Shown: positions 36,221-45,484 of the stretch, in pieces
Layout: each line of letters starts with the position of its first letter
Position numbering within the stretch: the first letter of the stretch is position 1
NCBI GenBank assembly: GCA_020832085.1
Contig: JAFIFJ010000098.1
Location: 40,219 to 104,218 of the forward strand
Length of the DNA: 64,000 bases
Direction of reading: 5' to 3'
Origin: Gammaproteobacteria bacterium
GTDB lineage: Bacteria; Pseudomonadota; Gammaproteobacteria; Pseudomonadales; Azotimanducaceae
Notes under the pieces: generated by a model
Told to the model about the DNA's origin: nothing
The model's database searches: none
The model's input: only the letters and a program-made list of their open reading frames with translations
Program-made: the position numbers and the translations under genes

Positions 36221-36329
36221 GAAGAGCGGGTGTTCCGACTAGCGGATGGACTGAACGCTCTTCATGCGCGCCGGAGATCCCCGGCGCTGGACGGTTGGTC
36301 CGCAATCGGCGGGAAACCTGCGGCAGGCC

Positions 36330-38381
36330 TCACCCCTTCCCCGTCAGCTGGTAAACGCCGTCCCAGTCAGCGCCGGGGGGGGACTCGATGAAGATCTGGC
36401 AGCGGTCCACGTAGGTCAGCGACGGGCCGTCGTCCGCATCGAGTTCGAGCACCTTCTGAAATCCCGCAAGCGCCTCCTCGAAACGCTGGGCGCGATAGTG
36501 CGCCAGGGCAGCAGCATAGCCGTCCACCACCGCCTGCCGGTCAGCGCTGAGTTCACCCTTGCGTTCAAGCAGTTCATAGACCCGGACCGGTTCCCGCCGG
36601 CCGACCACCCGGATCAGATCCAGTTCGCGCACCTCCACGGCATCGGCCACCTGGGCGTAGGTGGTTTCCGAAATCATGGTGTAGGTCCCGTAGAACTTAT
36701 TCGCACCTTCCAGGCGCGCTGCAAGATTCACCGCATCGCCCATCATGGTGTAGTCCATGCGCTGGGCCGAACCCATGTTGCCGATCAGCATCTGGCCCGT
36801 GTTCATGCCCATCCTCACGTGCAGCACAGGGCGACCGTCTGCCTTCAGGCGCGCGCGGTAATCGATCATGAAACGCTGCATGTCGATGGCAGCCAGACAG
36901 GCCCGCCGGGCGTGATCCGGCTGCTCCAGAGGCGCGCCCCAGAACGCGATGATGGCGTCGCCCTCGAACTTGTCCACCGTCCCTTCGTACTCGGAGATGA
37001 TGTCGCACATGGCCGTCAGGTACTCGTTGAGCAGTGCAACGAGTTCCTCCGGAGTCAACTGCTCGGAGATGGTCGAGAACCCTGCCACGTCGGAGAAGTA
37101 CGCCGTCATTTCACGACGTTCACCGCCCAGACGAAGGCGGGAGGGATCCTTCACCAGAATGTTCACCACCTTGGGCGACAGGTACTGACCGAAGGCATCC
37201 CGGATCAACGTCTTCTGGTCCCGTTCCCGCAGGTAGAAGCGCAGATTGATGATCAGGAAACCCAGCAGCAGCGAGGTCGCCACGTAGGCCATGGAGAAGA
37301 TCACCCCAAGGGAGACGTAACTCCAGGTCACCAGGGCCGCCCACACGACGAGCACGGCCAGTGCCCCCGCAGCCCGCGCACCCGGACTCTGGGAAAAGGC
37401 CGTGGCCAGCAGCCCGGCCATTGCCAGCAGCGCCACCAGCGCCTGCCCGAAAGCGCCGGCCGGCTGCAGCGGGGCTCCTGACAGCAGCGTCGCGATGGTG
37501 GCTGCGATGATTTCGACGCCGTAGAGCCGACCCAACGGCGTGGCGAAGAAGTCGTGAGAAACCTCCGAGGTGTCGCCGAACACCACGATGCGATCCTGCA
37601 TCCAGTAGCGCAGTTCCTGCAGCTCCGCCTCGCTCGCGCTCTCGATGTCGAGCAGCTCCAGGGCAGACAACCCGAAGACGTCCGCATAGCCGCTGGCCCC
37701 CGCCGGCAGCGCCGGGAAGTCGATGCGCAGCATGCCATCCGCCGGCCAGCGAACTGTGAGGGCGTCACCGAACGTCAGCCGACCGTTTTCGAAGGCGGGC
37801 TCTTCGCCCAGAAACATCGCTACGGCCTGCACCGAGAACGGCCAGCCGTCATCCAATGCGGTGGCTTCGGGAAAGAAGCGCAGGCGCGACATGCTCTCGA
37901 TGATCTGACTCGTGGACTGAACGTTGGTGTAGCCGCTGCGAACGGCGCTGCGAAGGGGCTCCACCGGATAGTTGATCCGGGTCATCCTGCCGTCCTCGAC
38001 CACCCCCTGAGACACTGTGAGCACGTTGCCGGCAGCCGCCAGCAGCTCGGCCGTCGTCTCGTCTTCGCCATAGGAGGAGGGAAAATCGAAGAGATTGTCC
38101 AGGGCCACGACCCGGCCACCGAGGGCGCTGATGTTCGCGGAGATGCGCCCGAGATCGGTGCGACGGAGCGGCCAGCTGCCGTACTGCTCGAAAAAATCTT
38201 CGTCCTGCACCACGAAGGTGATGGTGTCGGCGGGGAAGGTCACCTGGGTACGCATCATCTGCCGGAAGGAGACCGTCTGTTCCTCCACCGCCGCGAACCA
38301 CTCGAAACGCTCCGCCACGATGGCCAACAGAAAAAGCAGCACCACGGCCGCCACGTCCCAGCGTTTAGTGATTCCCTGCAT
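36330..38381 (-). CDS. CHASE2-domain class III adenylate cyclase
   Basis: A 683-residue inner-membrane enzyme. One N-terminal membrane helix (about 10-25), a periplasmic CHASE2 sensor (about 35-310), three further helices (about 315-390), then a class III cyclase domain (about 410-600). The metal Asp is in YFSDVAGFS, the adenine-reading Lys in DKFEGDAIIAF and Asp in MDYTMMGDAV, and the transition-state Asn/Arg in VNLAARLE. These residues favour ATP over GTP, so the product should be cAMP. The C-terminus adds a TPR-like tail. The N-terminal two thirds are paralogous to the CHASE2 Ser/Thr kinase at 45481. It follows a terminator, so it may have its own promoter. Confidence 0.9.
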   Translation of the reverse strand: MQGITKRWDVAAVVLLFLLAIVAERFEWFAAVEEQTVSFRQMMRTQVTFPADTITFVVQDEDFFEQYGSWPLRRTDLGRISANISALGGRVVALDNLFDFPSSYGEDETTAELLAAAGNVLTVSQGVVEDGRMTRINYPVEPLRSAVRSGYTNVQSTSQIIESMSRLRFFPEATALDDGWPFSVQAVAMFLGEEPAFENGRLTFGDALTVRWPADGMLRIDFPALPAGASGYADVFGLSALELLDIESASEAELQELRYWMQDRIVVFGDTSEVSHDFFATPLGRLYGVEIIAATIATLLSGAPLQPAGAFGQALVALLAMAGLLATAFSQSPGARAAGALAVLVVWAALVTWSYVSLGVIFSMAYVATSLLLGFLIINLRFYLRERDQKTLIRDAFGQYLSPKVVNILVKDPSRLRLGGERREMTAYFSDVAGFSTISEQLTPEELVALLNEYLTAMCDIISEYEGTVDKFEGDAIIAFWGAPLEQPDHARRACLAAIDMQRFMIDYRARLKADGRPVLHVRMGMNTGQMLIGNMGSAQRMDYTMMGDAVNLAARLEGANKFYGTYTMISETTYAQVADAVEVRELDLIRVVGRREPVRVYELLERKGELSADRQAVVDGYAAALAHYRAQRFEEALAGFQKVLELDADDGPSLTYVDRCQIFIESPPGADWDGVYQLTGKG

Positions 38382-38494
38382 GGCTCCCCCGAGTCACGTT
38401 GTCAGTGGCCCGCCAGCTCAGCGCGGCTGCGAGCGAACGACATGCCTGCCATCTTCGCATATTTCCAAGCGTTGCCAGCCCTGCGCAGCCCCCT

Positions 38495-38535
38495 AAAAAA
38501 CTGCGCCGCGAGCTTCATCGAGAAGCCCGCGGCGC
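38495..38535 (-). terminator. Intrinsic terminator after the FecR-like gene
   Basis: On the minus strand a 14-bp stem, GCGCCGCGGGCTTC with GAAGCTCGCGGCGC, separated by a 5-base loop, has one mismatched pair and is followed closely by TTTTTT. It is the strongest terminator I see in the window. It separates the CHAT/FecR genes from the adenylate cyclase gene. Confidence 0.85.
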
Positions 38536-38557
38536 GCGGTCCAGCCAGGCCGTGGGA

Positions 38558-39517
38558 TCAGGGAGCGTTGGCACCCATCATCACAGTGTTGTAGGTAATG
38601 GCCTCTTTCTCGCGCAGGTCGAGCAGGCGCAGATCGTGGTAGGCCTTGATCAGGAACGGCCGCATGTCGTTCTCTTCAGGATAACTCCGGAAGAAGCCGC
38701 GATAGGTGTCCAGAGCGGGCACCAGCAGATCCTGCTCTTCGAGATAGTCAGCAATCATGAAGGGGTCATTGCGGACCGGGTCATCGCGCATGGCCGCGAG
38801 TTCCGCCTTGATCTCTGCCGTCCGCTCTGCGTCGAGCCAGTTCAAGGTGCTGCGGCGACGGGGCGCGTAGACGGTTTCCCCGTCCAGGATCACCTCCACC
38901 GCATAAGTATGTTCCCCTGCGGGCAACTCAGGCACCCGGAAGCGGATCATCTCGCTGGTGGACGACGGCGGGATATCGAAGGTCTGATCGCCGATATGCA
39001 GACGGTAGGCATACTCGGGACCGGCGTTGGACCACACCAGCTCAGGCCACTCCGGACCCACGGCGATGTTGCGAGCCGTGTCCACCTGTGGTTGCTCGTC
39101 CGCACTGCGAACGCTGCGCCGAACCGTGGTGTAGCGCTGGGTCGTGGCGAACTTGTTGCGCATGGCCTGCCAGAAACCACCCCTGGCCTGCTGCTGCACG
39201 CCGAAGTTCCGACCCGCCACCACATCGAGTTGACCGTCGGAGACCTTGATGGTCGTTCCAGCACCAAGGTCATTGATCTCGCCCGATTCCTGGTTGATCA
39301 CCTTTGCGCTACCGTCCGAACCGGAACGGACATACTGTTCTGGAAACAGATACTTGGTCCGGGTCACGGATTCCCAGCGCTCGCCATCGCGCGAGAACTC
39401 GATGGTGCCCTGGACATCAATGACGCGTGCCACCGGCCCACTCGCCTGTGCGGAGACATGAATCAGCGCCAGCACAGCGACGGCGGTGATCACGCTGATC
39501 CTTGCGTAAATCGACAT
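38558..39517 (-). CDS. FecR-domain periplasmic protein
   Basis: A 319-residue exported protein: signal peptide (about 1-25, ending SAQA), FecR-like beta domain (about 30-115, with VIDVQGTIEFSRDG and LGAGTTIKVSDG), then a second beta domain and a helical tail. FecR-like domains are found in periplasmic or envelope-bound sensors, and genes for CHASE2 proteins often carry one nearby. ATG 39517 has GGAGGAGG six bases upstream. A terminator follows it. The 125-bp gap before it may hold a promoter or only a long leader. Confidence 0.82.
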   Translation of the reverse strand: MSIYARISVITAVAVLALIHVSAQASGPVARVIDVQGTIEFSRDGERWESVTRTKYLFPEQYVRSGSDGSAKVINQESGEINDLGAGTTIKVSDGQLDVVAGRNFGVQQQARGGFWQAMRNKFATTQRYTTVRRSVRSADEQPQVDTARNIAVGPEWPELVWSNAGPEYAYRLHIGDQTFDIPPSSTSEMIRFRVPELPAGEHTYAVEVILDGETVYAPRRRSTLNWLDAERTAEIKAELAAMRDDPVRNDPFMIADYLEEQDLLVPALDTYRGFFRSYPEENDMRPFLIKAYHDLRLLDLREKEAITYNTVMMGANAP

Positions 39518-39642
39518 AACCTGCCTCCTCCTCGTTATAACAGTGCCACAGTATTACACGACGTAGTGTGAAGCGATTGTGAACGGGTCGGCGTCCAAGC
39601 TGCTCACCCTGTCATGAATTTGACCATCCTTGCCGCCAAATC

Positions 39643-42600
39643 TCACTTTCCGACGATGACGAATGCGCTCCAGATGAACGGGTAGCCCCAACGCGGCGAC
39701 TCCAGCAGCTCGAGCTGCGCTGCCCGAAACGCCTCCCTGGGCGGCATACCCGCGAACATGCGCTCGTAGAAGGCCGTCATCAGGGCCTGGGTACCCGCGT
39801 CGCTGACTTCCCACAGCGACGTCACCACCTGGCGTACGCCAGCTTCCTGGAAAGCCCGCCGCAGGCCGTAGACGCCTTCACCCTCGTGGATCTCGCCGAT
39901 GCCGGTGTCGCAGGCGGAGAGCACGGCGAGTTCCGTCCCGGAGAGATCCAGTCCGAGCACTTCGAGGGCGGTCAGGATACCGTCGTTGCGGGTGTCGATT
40001 TCGCCTAGGAAGGGGGCATTGGAATTGACGCCGGCAAAGGCCAGGCCTGCCCGCAGCAGGGGGTTGTCACCCGGGGGCGGCACCATCACTTCCAGGCTGC
40101 GCTCGGTGCGCAGCAGCCGCCTGCGGAGCTCTTCGTCAGCCTGCAGGAAGAAACCATGGGTCGCCATGTGCAGCACCCGCGGCGGTCCGTCGAGCTCGTT
40201 GAGCACCTGCTCTTCGGCGGCCCGTCCCGTGTAGAGCACGTGGTCCTGCCGCGCTGTGGCGACCTGCTGCCCGATCAGTTCCCCTTCGAGTTCTGCGCCC
40301 GGCAGCGGGGAGAAACTCAGGCCACGCAGGCCCCTGGAAGCCGCCCTGAGACTGGCCAGTTCGGCCGCAGACCGGGAGTCGAGATCCGCCAGGGAGACGC
40401 CACGCATGGCATCGAACCTTGCCGACCGGGAACCCCGTGTGCCGCTGGCGAACAGGTCCTCGGTCTCGTCGACGGCGCCATTGCCATTGACGTCCAGAGC
40501 CAGCTCGGCCCGAGCCGCACTGCGCCGACGGGCCGCCTCCAGGACTTCGGGACCGGCGGCCTCTTCCGTGTCGTAGTCCGGACCGCCGAACACCAGGAAG
40601 CGTCCCGTGGACGGTGGCACCGCAGACGGCACCAGATCCCGCGCCGTCGACAACAAGTGAAGGTCCGTGGTCTCGAGCAGGTAACGGCCATTCGCCGGGT
40701 CCACGATGGCATCGAAGGGCAGCACATTGAGCACCCCATCCGGCACCAGATAAACCTTGCCGTCGGTTGGCAGCTCGGCGGCCAGTGGCGCCCACAGGGC
40801 CTCGAACACGTCCATACCCAAGTCCTTGACGTCATCATCGAGGGCGTCCACGTCCTGGATGATGGCCCGGAACTCCTGCACCAGTTCGGTAATCGGAGCC
40901 ATGGCGTCGTAGTGCACCAGGGTCAGCCTGGGCGCAGGCTCGCCTGCCGGCCGCCGGAGGATGCCCGCCAGCAGGGCCTGTTCACCGTCCGGTCGCTGAT
41001 AGACCAGGAAATCCACCAGGGCGCCGTTCTCCGGCAGGTGGCCGACCAGATCGTCCACCGACAGCGCAGCGATGGCTTCCCGGTAGCGCAGACTGGCGCG
41101 GCCCAGCTCACCCTGCAGTTCGCCGACCCGGGTCTCGAGGCTGCGCATACGGGCCAGGTGGCCGTCCGGGTCGTCCTCCCCGGGCCCGGCCAGCGTCAGC
41201 GCAGCGAGTTCCTCCCGGGCATCGGTCAGAGCTTCGGTGAGCCGCACCATCTGGGGATCGAGCCCGAGACTGGCAATCTGGCGGATTTCCGAGGTGACCT
41301 TCAGCAGCAGCCCCTTGCGCTGCAGTGACACGTCGAGCAGTTCCCGCGCCGCAGCGTCGGGCGCCATCTCCGGCAGCAGCTGCAGGTAGCGGTCGAGTTC
41401 CGCGCGGTGCAGGCGCAGGTAGCCTTCCCGTGCATTGTCGCTGGTCACCCACAGCATGCGGTCGAAGAACCGGGTGCGGCGTTCGAAACCGACCCGGCGC
41501 AGATCGAAGGCCGCATCGAGGCGCCCACCGTCCTGCAGCACATCCGCCAGCGCATTGAGGGCCTCGAAGGTATAGGGATGCTCGGCCCCCAGCACTTCCT
41601 CGGCCAGCTGCAGGGCCAGACGCAGCTCGGTCTCCGCCGCGGCAAGGTTGCCGCGATCCCGTTCCAGGATCCCGAGATCGATCTGCGAGCGCAGACTGTC
41701 CGGATGCCGCGTCCCGAGCACCGATCGGCGCAGGCCCAGCGCCTCGATGATGCGCTCGGCAGCCAGATCGAATTCACCGAGATCGCGATACGCCCGGCCG
41801 AGGTTGTTCAGACCCCGCAGGGTGTCCTGATGCTCGGGTCCGAGCACCTGCACCCAGGCCGCGTGAACGTCTTCGAAAATGTCCGCTGCCCGCTGCGGAT
41901 CCCCTTCCATCATGTACAGAAACGCCAGATTGTTGCGCACGGCGATGGTCCGGGGGTGGGCATCGCCCAGGGTCCCGGACAGAACCTCGATGGGTAGCAG
42001 GTAAAGCGGCTCGGCCCGGTTGAAGCTGCCCTGGCTCTCGTAGAGCAGGGCCAGGTTGTTCATGGTGTTGAGGGTCTGGGGATGGGCGGGTCCAAGCATG
42101 CGGTCGGACACATCCATGGCCGTGCGCAGCAGCGGCTCCGCGCGATCGAAGGCGCCCTGCTGTTCCAGGACCACACCGAGGTTGGACATCGCCGTGAGGG
42201 TCGCCAGATGCTCTACCCCGTAGCGCTGGCGATAGCCGGCAAGGACGGCGCTCCAGGTGTCTTCTGCGGCGCTGAGGTTCCCCGTACGCTGATAAACGGC
42301 CCCCAGCAGGTTGAGCACATCCAGCGTGAGGGGGTGATCCTCGCCGAGTTCGAGCATGCGTTCGTCGAGCACCTCACGGGCGAGCTGATCGGCCCGCTGC
42401 AGGTCTCCCGTCTCCAGCAGCGTCCGGGCACGGGCCTCCTGCACGGACCAGCGCAGCGGATTGTCGGCAGCCACCTGGCGCGCGAGATCGTCCAGCGCCG
42501 CCAGCGCCTCGTCGTGGGCACCGCGCTGCTGCATCAGCGTCGCCAGATCCAGGCGTGTCTGCAGCACCTGTTCATGACGGGGGCCGAGCACGCCCTGGCG

Positions 42601-43695
42601 TATGTCCAGCACGTCCGCAAAGGTGTCTTCAGCCCCTTCGAGGTCACCGCCCCGGCCCAGCAGGATCCCGTATTGTTCGAAACAGTCAGCGCTGCGCGTG
42701 TGGAAGCGGCCGTAGCGGTCGGACACGCGCGCGCAGGTCAGCTCCAGGCGTTCCGCACCCTGGGCATACTCGCCGATGGCCTCCAGCCGCTGCGCCAGCA
42801 GGATTTCGAGCTCGAACACGTCGACGGCATTGCTGCCCTGGGCTGCCGCCGCCTCTTCAGCCGCCTCGAGGGTCACCTCGAGCGCATCCATCGCCCGACC
42901 GCTGGATTCGAACAGATCAGCGAGGGACGCCATGATGTCGAGGGTCCAGGGGTGACCGGCTCCCGGGCGCGTCCGGGAGCGCTCCAGGGCAAACATCAGC
43001 AGCGCTTCGGCGCCGGCGACATCGCCCATGGCAAAGGAGACGTTGGCAAGGTCGAGAATGCTCTCCACCGTGAGCCGGTGCTCAGGACCGAAGGCATCAT
43101 CAGCCAAGTCCAGCGCCTGCTCGAGCATATCCATGGCACCGGCGAGATCACCTTCGGCAGCCAGCTCCATGGCTTCCTGACGCAGGGCATCCCAGAACTC
43201 CAGGGCGTCCAGCGCCGCCTCCGTTTCCGGCAGCTCCTCGGCCGCGGCCGCCGCCTGCTCGATCCACGCCGGAGGCTGCTCCAGGACATCGCTCAAGACA
43301 CTGCCGTAGGCTTCGGCCTGATCCGAGGCGCCGGCTTGTGCAGCCAGTCTCGTCGCCTGACGCAGGTCGGACGCTGCGCGCTCGAAATCATTCGCTTCCA
43401 GCGCCAGCAGCGCCCGTTCGGCATACAATTCGGCGATGCCCGGATGGCGCGCCACGGCGGCGTCGACGCGGGCCAGGGCAGCATCGAGGTCCCCAGCCGC
43501 CAGCAGTGGTTCCAGATCATCCTGCAGTTGCGCGAGGATGGCGTCCGGGTCCGGATCCGGCGCGACCCCAGGCGCGACGCAGCCCACCAGAACCGCCGCC
43601 AGAATCAGCCCCGAGGCCCACAGCCCCATCTGGCGAAGCCCAGCGTGTCTGCCACCTCGGATGCCGCCTGCGGGTGCTGCTGCCGGTGTTGACAT
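39643..43695 (-). CDS. CHAT-domain (caspase-like) lipoprotein with TPR repeats
   Basis: A 1350-residue protein. Residues 1-39 form a lipoprotein signal with lipobox LVGC. About 50-900 are tetratricopeptide repeats of the kinesin-light-chain type (repeating ALxLxEEVLGxEHPxTLxxxxNLA). About 990-1350 are a CHAT domain, a caspase/separase-like cysteine peptidase fold. The catalytic pair is intact: His1180 in MATHGFF and Cys1262 in LSACDTG. ATG 43695 has AGGAG seven bases upstream. The lipobox places the protease at the envelope rather than free in the cytoplasm. Its substrate is unknown; the TPRs probably recruit it. Confidence 0.88.
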   Translation of the reverse strand: MSTPAAAPAGGIRGGRHAGLRQMGLWASGLILAAVLVGCVAPGVAPDPDPDAILAQLQDDLEPLLAAGDLDAALARVDAAVARHPGIAELYAERALLALEANDFERAASDLRQATRLAAQAGASDQAEAYGSVLSDVLEQPPAWIEQAAAAAEELPETEAALDALEFWDALRQEAMELAAEGDLAGAMDMLEQALDLADDAFGPEHRLTVESILDLANVSFAMGDVAGAEALLMFALERSRTRPGAGHPWTLDIMASLADLFESSGRAMDALEVTLEAAEEAAAAQGSNAVDVFELEILLAQRLEAIGEYAQGAERLELTCARVSDRYGRFHTRSADCFEQYGILLGRGGDLEGAEDTFADVLDIRQGVLGPRHEQVLQTRLDLATLMQQRGAHDEALAALDDLARQVAADNPLRWSVQEARARTLLETGDLQRADQLAREVLDERMLELGEDHPLTLDVLNLLGAVYQRTGNLSAAEDTWSAVLAGYRQRYGVEHLATLTAMSNLGVVLEQQGAFDRAEPLLRTAMDVSDRMLGPAHPQTLNTMNNLALLYESQGSFNRAEPLYLLPIEVLSGTLGDAHPRTIAVRNNLAFLYMMEGDPQRAADIFEDVHAAWVQVLGPEHQDTLRGLNNLGRAYRDLGEFDLAAERIIEALGLRRSVLGTRHPDSLRSQIDLGILERDRGNLAAAETELRLALQLAEEVLGAEHPYTFEALNALADVLQDGGRLDAAFDLRRVGFERRTRFFDRMLWVTSDNAREGYLRLHRAELDRYLQLLPEMAPDAAARELLDVSLQRKGLLLKVTSEIRQIASLGLDPQMVRLTEALTDAREELAALTLAGPGEDDPDGHLARMRSLETRVGELQGELGRASLRYREAIAALSVDDLVGHLPENGALVDFLVYQRPDGEQALLAGILRRPAGEPAPRLTLVHYDAMAPITELVQEFRAIIQDVDALDDDVKDLGMDVFEALWAPLAAELPTDGKVYLVPDGVLNVLPFDAIVDPANGRYLLETTDLHLLSTARDLVPSAVPPSTGRFLVFGGPDYDTEEAAGPEVLEAARRRSAARAELALDVNGNGAVDETEDLFASGTRGSRSARFDAMRGVSLADLDSRSAAELASLRAASRGLRGLSFSPLPGAELEGELIGQQVATARQDHVLYTGRAAEEQVLNELDGPPRVLHMATHGFFLQADEELRRRLLRTERSLEVMVPPPGDNPLLRAGLAFAGVNSNAPFLGEIDTRNDGILTALEVLGLDLSGTELAVLSACDTGIGEIHEGEGVYGLRRAFQEAGVRQVVTSLWEVSDAGTQALMTAFYERMFAGMPPREAFRAAQLELLESPRWGYPFIWSAFVIVGK

Positions 43696-43826
43696 GGGTC
43701 ACTCCTCTCCCCTGGGCTCGCCCTCCCCCTGCCCTGCGGCCGATCGGTGCGGCGAGCAAGCCCCGATCCTAATGACGCTGCCGCCCCCCCACAACTGCGG
43801 CGGCGCCAGCCCAGCCCGAATGCTCG

Positions 43827-43838
43827 AACCTGCAGGTT
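43827..43838. promoter_or_regulatory. Perfect 12-bp palindrome AACCTGCAGGTT
   Basis: Lies in the 200-bp gap between the FHA and CHAT genes. On the minus strand a weak promoter-like pair, TTGTGG and TAGGAT with a 17-base spacer, follows it toward the CHAT gene. The palindrome could be an operator; there is no direct evidence for a binding protein. Confidence 0.3.
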
Positions 43839-43897
43839 GGGTCACACGAGAAACGTGAACGGCTGCGCATTGCAGCGCAGCCGGAACAGTCAGCCGG

Positions 43898-44629
43898 TCA
43901 GCCCACGAGATACTGGAGCTTGACTCCGGCGATTTCGATGATGTCCTGATCGCGCAGGAGCTGGCTCTTCACGCCAATGGGCGTGCCATTGATGATCGGG
44001 CGCCGCTCGTTGTCCGGCCCGCCATCCACGTGCACGATGAAATCTCCGTTGTGGCGCCGGGAAATGGCGGCCACCTGAATGCCCGGGCGACCGAGCGTGG
44101 TGAGCGCCTTGGACAGCGACATTTCCTTGCCCGGCCCTGCGTCACTAATCAGGCGCACCCGGGCCGGCCCGATGTTGGCCGACGCGGGACCGCCATGGCC
44201 CGGGTCCCGGCTCTCTTCATCCGCCTGCCGTGCCCGCGCGGCGTCGGCGTCGGTGGCCGCCTGCCGCAAAGCGCTGGTCTGATCGGCGCCGATGACGATG
44301 GTTTCGGCGAAATCGACGCCTCCCTTCTTCTTCGCAGCAGCCTCCATGGAGAACCGCAGAGCGTGCTTGCCGATCATGATCAGATCGCCGTTGGACAGCG
44401 GGTGCTTGGCGACCTTCTTGCCGTTGACGAAGGTCCCGTTGGTGCTCTCGAGATCTTCCAGGAAGGATGAACCGGCAATGGTCATCACTCGAGCGTGGCG
44501 ACCGCTTACCGCCAGATTATCGATATGGATGTCACACTCGGGACGCCGGCCTATGGTCACGGCCTCCTTGTCGAGAGGGAATTCCCCGACGGTCTGGTCA
44601 TTGAAGGAGAGAATGAGTTTTCCCGCCAT
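43898..44629 (-). CDS. FHA-domain protein (two FHA-like domains)
   Basis: A 243-residue cytoplasmic protein. The N-terminal FHA domain (about 1-95) has the phosphothreonine-reading residues: VTIGRRPECDI, SGRHARV and STNGTFVNGK. A linker rich in Ala and Asp follows, then a second FHA-like fold (about 150-243: LTTLGRPGIQ, ISRRHNGDF, INGTPIG) with less standard residues. FHA domains bind phosphothreonine, so this is the likely reader of the neighbouring kinase. It lies 30 bp after the PP2C gene. Confidence 0.9.
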   Translation of the reverse strand: MAGKLILSFNDQTVGEFPLDKEAVTIGRRPECDIHIDNLAVSGRHARVMTIAGSSFLEDLESTNGTFVNGKKVAKHPLSNGDLIMIGKHALRFSMEAAAKKKGGVDFAETIVIGADQTSALRQAATDADAARARQADEESRDPGHGGPASANIGPARVRLISDAGPGKEMSLSKALTTLGRPGIQVAAISRRHNGDFIVHVDGGPDNERRPIINGTPIGVKSQLLRDQDIIEIAGVKLQYLVG

Positions 44630-44659
44630 GCCTCGATTATCCCGTGGCTGAAATGGAAT

Positions 44660-45484
44660 TCAGTCGAACCAGCTCACCAACCTGCGAAACCAGCCCGTCT
44701 TGACTGGAAACGTCTTATCGACGCGCGCCATGAGAACCGACACATTGTCCCGACCGCCCTCAGCGTTGGCGGCCTCCACCAGGATCTGCGCTGCTGTCTC
44801 AAGATTACCGCGATTCTCCACCAGGATGGTACGAATCTGCTCATCGTCGATCATGTCATTGAGACCGTCGGAGCACAGCAGGTAAAGGTCGCCCACCAGG
44901 GCCACTTCTTCCTGCATGTCGAAGTTCACATCGGCTCCGATGCCCAGCGCGCGCGTCACGATGTTCTTGTTGGCGGCCGAGCGTGCCTCGTCCTGGGTGT
45001 AGAAGCCCCGATCCACCAGCTCCTGCACCAATGAGTGATCCGAGGTCACCTGCTCGAGGTCGTTCCCACGCAGGCGATACATGCGCGAGTCACCCACATG
45101 GGCCACCGTGAGGCGGTTGTCGTAGAACAGCCCCACGACCAGCGTGGTGCCCATGCCTGCACACTGGGGTTGGCTTTGGGCCACACCGTAGATGCTGGCA
45201 TTGGCCTTGGTAATGGCACGACCCACCGCCAGCGATTCCAGGGCGTAACCCGTCGCTTCGTCGTGGCTGGCGGCCGTGATCTCCTTGAGTTCGGCTTCCA
45301 GCTCCGCGGTAATGACCTCCACCGCCATGGCGCTGGCCACCTCACCCGCCTTCAATCCCCCCATGCCGTCGGCGAGCACGAGCAGGCCGAGTTCCGGACG
45401 CAGTCCGATGCAATCCTCATTGTGGTCACGCACCTGCCCGGTGTCGGTGAGTCCAGCCATGCTGATGCGATCGCGCAGACTCAT
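44660..45484 (-). CDS. PP2C-family Ser/Thr phosphatase
   Basis: A 274-residue metal-dependent phosphatase. All core motifs are present: VRDHNEDC, VLADGMGG, VAHVGDSRMYRL, LCSDGLNDM and GGRDNVSVL, giving the metal-binding Asp residues. It should reverse phosphorylation by the adjacent kinase. Its ATG overlaps the kinase stop (ATGA, 45481-45484), which points to translational coupling and balanced synthesis of kinase and phosphatase. Confidence 0.94.
   Translation of the reverse strand: MSLRDRISMAGLTDTGQVRDHNEDCIGLRPELGLLVLADGMGGLKAGEVASAMAVEVITAELEAELKEITAASHDEATGYALESLAVGRAITKANASIYGVAQSQPQCAGMGTTLVVGLFYDNRLTVAHVGDSRMYRLRGNDLEQVTSDHSLVQELVDRGFYTQDEARSAANKNIVTRALGIGADVNFDMQEEVALVGDLYLLCSDGLNDMIDDEQIRTILVENRGNLETAAQILVEAANAEGGRDNVSVLMARVDKTFPVKTGWFRRLVSWFD

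Larger units (their letters stand above)
35832..36329. other. ~500-bp intergenic region with simple-sequence tracts
   Basis: No gene is supported. The region lies between bolA and the stop of the adenylate cyclase gene, both on the minus strand. It contains two hexamer tracts, listed separately, about 200 bp apart. Part of one tract (ATCGGGATCGG) is complementary to the end of the other (CCGATCCCGA), so a long-range stem is possible. Confidence 0.6.

Noticed and set aside
39540..39600. CRP/cAMP site upstream of the FecR-like gene
   Set aside because: Two TGTGA words occur but as a direct repeat, not the TGTGA-N6-TCACA inverted repeat.
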